Shown here in pieces: positions 60,790 through 64,000 of a stretch of 64,000 nucleotides of DNA (positions are counted from its first letter, which is position 1; each line of letters begins with the position of its first letter). The stretch is from Clostridium yunnanense (GTDB taxonomy: Bacteria; Bacillota; Clostridia; Clostridiales; Clostridiaceae): positions 1 through 64,000 of the forward strand of contig NZ_JAENHN010000002.1 of NCBI RefSeq assembly GCF_016595795.1, given 5' to 3'. A program made the position numbers and the translations under genes. Under the pieces are notes generated by a model that worked only from the letters and a program-made list of their open reading frames with translations, did no database searches and had not been told where the DNA came from.

Positions 60790-61431
60790 ATGGAAGACAA
60801 TTTTTACACCAAAAAAGAGGAAATAATGAATTCCTTAACTCACGGAATTGGAACAGCCTTTGCAATTGCCGCTTTAGTAATTGCTGTTGTTTTTGCAGCA
60901 ATGTATGGAACAGTATGGCATGTAGTTAGCTTTTCTATTTACGGTTCAACCTTAGTTATATTATATCTTGAGTCAACCCTATATCATAGTTTACCAGGTA
61001 AAAAGGTAAAGAGACTATTTAGAAAGTTTGATCATATGTCAATATTCATCCTAATAGCAGGAAGCTATACTCCGTTTTGCCTTACTGCATTAAGAGGACT
61101 AATAGGTTGGACAATTTTCGGTATTGTATGGGGATGTACTGTGGTTGGAATAACACTTAAGGCGTTTTATACAGGAAAACGTGAAGTGCTTTCTACTGTT
61201 CTGTACGTTGTTATGGGATGGCTTATCATGTTTGCGATAAAACCGCTTTACATGTCTATGCCTTTTTACGGCTTCTTATTTCTAGTTTTAGGGGGAGTAT
61301 CCTATACTGTGGGAGCGTTCTTCTTCATAAAGGACTCGATAAAATATAATCATGCTATCTGGCATCTTTTTGTAATAGCAGGAAGTGCATTCCACTTCTT
61401 CTCAATAATGAGTTTATTACACTTAAGATAA
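60790..61431 (+). CDS. trhA: TrhA/hemolysin-III family membrane protein
   Basis: 213 residues, seven membrane helices. Family signature: NSLTHGIGTAFAIAAL (metal His), LESTLYHSLP, RKFDHMSIFILIAGSYTPF and C-terminal NHAIWHLFVIAGSAFHF (His pair). The conserved Ser, Asp and three His resemble PAQR receptors. Bacterial members affect membrane-energy or lipid homeostasis; haemolytic activity is doubtful. AAAGGAG precedes the ATG. Three palindromic repeats lie just upstream. Confidence 0.88.
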   Translation: MEDNFYTKKEEIMNSLTHGIGTAFAIAALVIAVVFAAMYGTVWHVVSFSIYGSTLVILYLESTLYHSLPGKKVKRLFRKFDHMSIFILIAGSYTPFCLTALRGLIGWTIFGIVWGCTVVGITLKAFYTGKREVLSTVLYVVMGWLIMFAIKPLYMSMPFYGFLFLVLGGVSYTVGAFFFIKDSIKYNHAIWHLFVIAGSAFHFFSIMSLLHLR

Positions 61432-61575
61432 ATATATCTTTATGAACTTAGGTATCAAATAACTTTATAAACATACGATATTGAATTCAACTTTCAATAT
61501 ATTAACATATGTGAATACAGTTTTAACGACACTTTCAATGATAATAAATTAAATTCCTAAAGGTTATATAAAATA

Positions 61576-61631
61576 AAAGTAAGGTTGAATGTCATAATCA
61601 CACTTAGTTCTGACATTCAACCTTACTTTTT
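61576..61631. terminator. Long bidirectional terminator
   Basis: AAAGTAAGGTTGAATGTCA and TGACATTCAACCTTACTTT are perfect 19-bp arms around an 18-base loop, followed by T. It serves trhA and the genes on the opposite strand. Confidence 0.85.
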
Positions 61632-61745
61632 AGTCTTCAATATACTCCAAAATTATTTTTCTCTTTTTAAACCCGTACTTGCTATAAAAATTTAATACAT
61701 CTTAATTTCCTTCGGCAACTGTAATTTTCCTATCTAATAACTGAA
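61630..61745 (-). pseudogene. GNAT acetyltransferase C-terminal remnant
   Basis: In one minus-strand frame: RKITVAEGN, an in-frame TAA, then DVLNFYSKYGFKKRKIILEY and TAA. This is the usual GNAT ending (NxDVLxFYxKYGFKKR), and a single GAA-to-TAA change explains the internal stop. The upstream part has been replaced by the 3' end of the GH19-like gene, whose stop lies inside this frame. A dead fragment. Confidence 0.55.
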
Positions 61746-62506
61746 GCACAAAGCTTATAATATCTCTTTCTTTGTTCTACTCCATTATAACCTCCATTTA
61801 CTCTTACAGTTATCTCTTCTACTGTGGCTCCTCTATCACAAAGTTCATTCATATAATTTGAATACCACCAAAACCCTGCACTTGTCCATGGGTAGTATTG
61901 TGCTACGTAATCCACACCTTCCATTACTCTAGGGTCATGAATGTCTTCTGAGAATCTCTTATAGTTATCAAAACCAGTAAGCTGAATATAACCTGCGCCC
62001 TTGTACTTTGGGCCATCACCAGCATATCTATTACCTAGGCTTTCTCTGTATTCATAGGCTAATCCACTCCCTATTTCTTTCGTATACAAACCCAAGCCTG
62101 ATTCGTAACTACATTGAGTTATAAAGTGCCTTATTCTTTGTAGGGTAACAATCTCATATCTATTTAAGCATCTATTTAAGTCATCTACCATAGAATCTGT
62201 GACGTTCTTCCATCCTATTTCTCTTAACTGTTGCCCAGTTACGTATATCTGCAAATCACCACTCTGTGATTCATTACTATATTCAGTGTTATGATTTAAT
62301 ATAGCTTTATCTATTGCATATTCTGTATTAACTCCTACAACTCCGTCTACTTTCAGTTGATAATCCTTTTGAAACTGCAGGACAGCATTATAAGTAGCTT
62401 TTCCAAAGTCGCCATCTGCACCTGAAGTACCTAAATTATAGCCCAAAGCTATAAGGTTTTCTTGTAGTTTTGTTACCTCTTCTCCAGTGCTACCAAGCTT
62501 AATCAT
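61730..62506 (-). CDS. Peptidoglycan-binding and GH19-like cell-wall hydrolase
   Basis: 258 residues. Residues about 3-65 form a PG_binding_1 domain (LGSTGEEVTKLQENLIALGYN given in part, DGDFGKATYNAVLQFQ). Residues about 90-258 resemble GH19 chitinase/endolysin: RIRHFITQCSYESGLGLYT with the acid Glu (about 145), then KYKGAGYIQLTGFDNYKRF. There is no signal peptide, as for phage endolysins or spore-associated hydrolases released by lysis. AGGAG precedes the ATG. No phage genes are nearby. Confidence 0.8.
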   Translation of the reverse strand: MIKLGSTGEEVTKLQENLIALGYNLGTSGADGDFGKATYNAVLQFQKDYQLKVDGVVGVNTEYAIDKAILNHNTEYSNESQSGDLQIYVTGQQLREIGWKNVTDSMVDDLNRCLNRYEIVTLQRIRHFITQCSYESGLGLYTKEIGSGLAYEYRESLGNRYAGDGPKYKGAGYIQLTGFDNYKRFSEDIHDPRVMEGVDYVAQYYPWTSAGFWWYSNYMNELCDRGATVEEITVRVNGGYNGVEQRKRYYKLCASVIR

Positions 62507-62802
62507 ATTTTCATAACTCCTTATAAAAAGCTTTGTACTATATTTTATATAACATGTAGTAATTTTGATACAAGGTATTTTCCATTACTTTTATAAATAC
62601 TTTTTAATTATTTTTCTTATCCAGTTAATATCATAACTTTAATTGTTTATTAATTCATTTTTCTAAAAAAACATCAAGAAAGAGATTTTTTTGTCGAAAT
62701 ATGTAGTATGACAATTTTATATTCCATCTATCTTTTAGAACATTGATATTCAACTGTCATTAATCAAGTTAAATCCAATAATTATAAATGAGGAGAGTTC
62801 TT

Positions 62803-64000
62803 ATGCCGAAGAAATTAAGAAGTATTCAATCGCAGTTTTCATTAATAGCATTAGCTATAGTATTTATTACACTACTATCTGTAGGAACTATTGTCAGCAC
62901 CCAAGTAAATAGTCAAGCTAGAGAGGATTATTTTACTAATTCAGACGAACAAATGAACTTAGTTGACCAATCGATAAAAAATTTCTATTCTCAAATCGAC
63001 AAGGATATAAATATGATGGCTACTAATACATTAGTTCAAACCGCTGACAATACCATAACCTCCTATGTGAATAATAACGAAAGAGCTAAGATGACTCCTT
63101 CAACAAAGGGTGGTTTAGAACAACAAACCTACGAACTTTTTAAACATTACGCAGATACGCATCCAGGTACTATGTATGTTTACTACGCCACAGAATCAGG
63201 TGCTTATCTGCAATGGCCCGAAACAGAAATACCTGAGAAATTTGCACCTACAACTAAAGGATGGTATAAGTCAGCTATTAGCGGCAATGGGGCTATTGTA
63301 AGAACTGCTCCATATGTAGATGGTATAACTAAAGCTATGATTACAAGTAATGTAAAATCCTTTACTGATAAAAACGGAAAGATACTAGGTGTTATAGGTA
63401 TTGATGTTCAACAATCTGTCATCAGTGAAATGTTAAGTAAAATGAAGTTTGGTGATACTGGATTCTCTATGATAGTACATAAAACAGGAGTTATTCTAGC
63501 AGATGGACGAGATGCAAATAATAACTTCAAAAACCTAGAGGATCTAAAAATAGATGGGTTAAAAGATATACTATCACAAAGTGAACCTTTTAATGTAAAA
63601 ATCAACGGAACCGAGTATGCTGTTAATCCCCATGTGGTTTCTGGCACAGATTGGTTTTTAGCATCTTTTATGACAGAAAATGAGTTGACCTCTGGTGCTT
63701 CTAAAATAAGAAATGAAATTATAGTTATTTCCATAATAATGCTCTTCATTACTCTTATATTAATTACAATTAGTACAAAATTTATAACTACTCCAATAAA
63801 AAAATCTTCAATGTATTTAAAAGTTATAGCAAACGGAGATTTTTCAGGAGAAGTAGACCCTAAGTACTTAGCAAGAAAAGATGAAATTGGAACTATTACA
63901 AATGCTATAAACGATATGAAGAACTCATTAAAACATCTTATAACAAGTATTGTTGATGAATCTTTAAGTATAGAAAATGAAGTAATTAATTCGATTGAGA
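62803..64000 (+). CDS. Methyl-accepting chemotaxis protein (N-terminal part, cut by window end)
   Basis: 399 codons are visible. A membrane helix (about 13-33) is followed by a dCache sensory domain (about 35-290; the ligand-proximal GWYKSAI...TAPYVDG and GVIGIDVQQS motifs are typical), a second helix (about 303-323) and a HAMP domain (about 325-375). The signalling coiled coil begins at the edge. GGAGAG precedes the ATG. Dual-Cache MCPs commonly sense amino acids or small carboxylates. Not listed as an open frame because no stop occurs before the window ends. Confidence 0.9.
   Translation, partial: MPKKLRSIQSQFSLIALAIVFITLLSVGTIVSTQVNSQAREDYFTNSDEQMNLVDQSIKNFYSQIDKDINMMATNTLVQTADNTITSYVNNNERAKMTPSTKGGLEQQTYELFKHYADTHPGTMYVYYATESGAYLQWPETEIPEKFAPTTKGWYKSAISGNGAIVRTAPYVDGITKAMITSNVKSFTDKNGKILGVIGIDVQQSVISEMLSKMKFGDTGFSMIVHKTGVILADGRDANNNFKNLEDLKIDGLKDILSQSEPFNVKINGTEYAVNPHVVSGTDWFLASFMTENELTSGASKIRNEIIVISIIMLFITLILITISTKFITTPIKKSSMYLKVIANGDFSGEVDPKYLARKDEIGTITNAINDMKNSLKHLITSIVDESLSIENEVINSIE

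Noticed and set aside
61730-62506. Prophage lysis module
   Set aside because: Only one hydrolase is present. No holin, structural, integrase or regulator genes of a phage are nearby.

Overview
The window reads as a stretch of chromosome from an endospore-forming, low-GC clostridium (Clostridium sensu stricto type). The signs are very AT-rich intergenic DNA, strong AGGAGG-type ribosome binding sites, an alpha/beta-type small acid-soluble spore protein, two CotF-like coat proteins, orphan sensor kinases, a T-box leader, and protein families typical of clostridia. No plasmid or phage backbone is visible. Foreign DNA is present only as decayed remnants: an acyltransferase tail, a frameshifted integrase beside a tRNA-Leu, and a GNAT tail.

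Layout. 1-3.9 kb is an accessory patch of small, mostly membrane-anchored unknown proteins containing tandem and segmental duplications. 3.9-6.5 kb is a NitT/TauT-type ABC importer whose binding-protein gene has lost its 5' end. 6.5-8.6 kb holds a TPR protein and an LrgA/LrgB pair. 9-15 kb holds topoisomerase III, an amidohydrolase, an oligopeptide-binding lipoprotein and TspO. 15.4-24.7 kb has three membrane or PAS histidine kinases without response regulators, TPR and kinase-fold proteins, tRNA-Leu(CAG), a probable structured ncRNA and coat genes. 24.9-31.4 kb has the SASP, unknown proteins including a multi-zinc-finger protein, an integrase remnant beside tRNA-Leu(GAG), a GH8-like protein and a lytic transglycosylase. 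31.4-39.6 kb has coaE-polA, an M29 aminopeptidase, a GT-C glycosyltransferase, a DUF2087 regulator and a VOC protein. 39.7-55.9 kb is one long block of aromatic amino acid biosynthesis on the minus strand. 56-64 kb has an amino-acid permease, small enzymes, a tandem palindromic repeat, a TrhA/hemolysin-III protein, a GH19-like hydrolase and the start of a chemotaxis receptor.

The aromatic block is the core of the window. trpEGDCFBA is led by a promoter and a tryptophan T-box (specifier UGG). Immediately downstream is the aro operon aroF-aroB-aroA-aroC-pheA-aroE-tyrA (then nagZ). It has its own promoter and what looks like a classical ribosome-mediated attenuator. A 41-codon leader peptide carries 11 aromatic residues in a 17-residue stretch (6 Phe, 4 Tyr, 1 Trp). 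The leader RNA can form a 1:2 hairpin, an alternative 2:3 antiterminator and a 3:4 terminator followed by eight U. Translation-coupled attenuation of this kind is well known in enteric bacteria but is not the usual Firmicutes mechanism. It is the most interesting system here.

Two families of palindromic, MITE-like repeats are scattered between genes. Family 1 has about 202 bp copies plus internally deleted short forms. Family 2 has about 99-105 bp copies, including a perfect-period triple tandem at 60.5 kb. All functional calls were made by reading the sequence; no database search was run.
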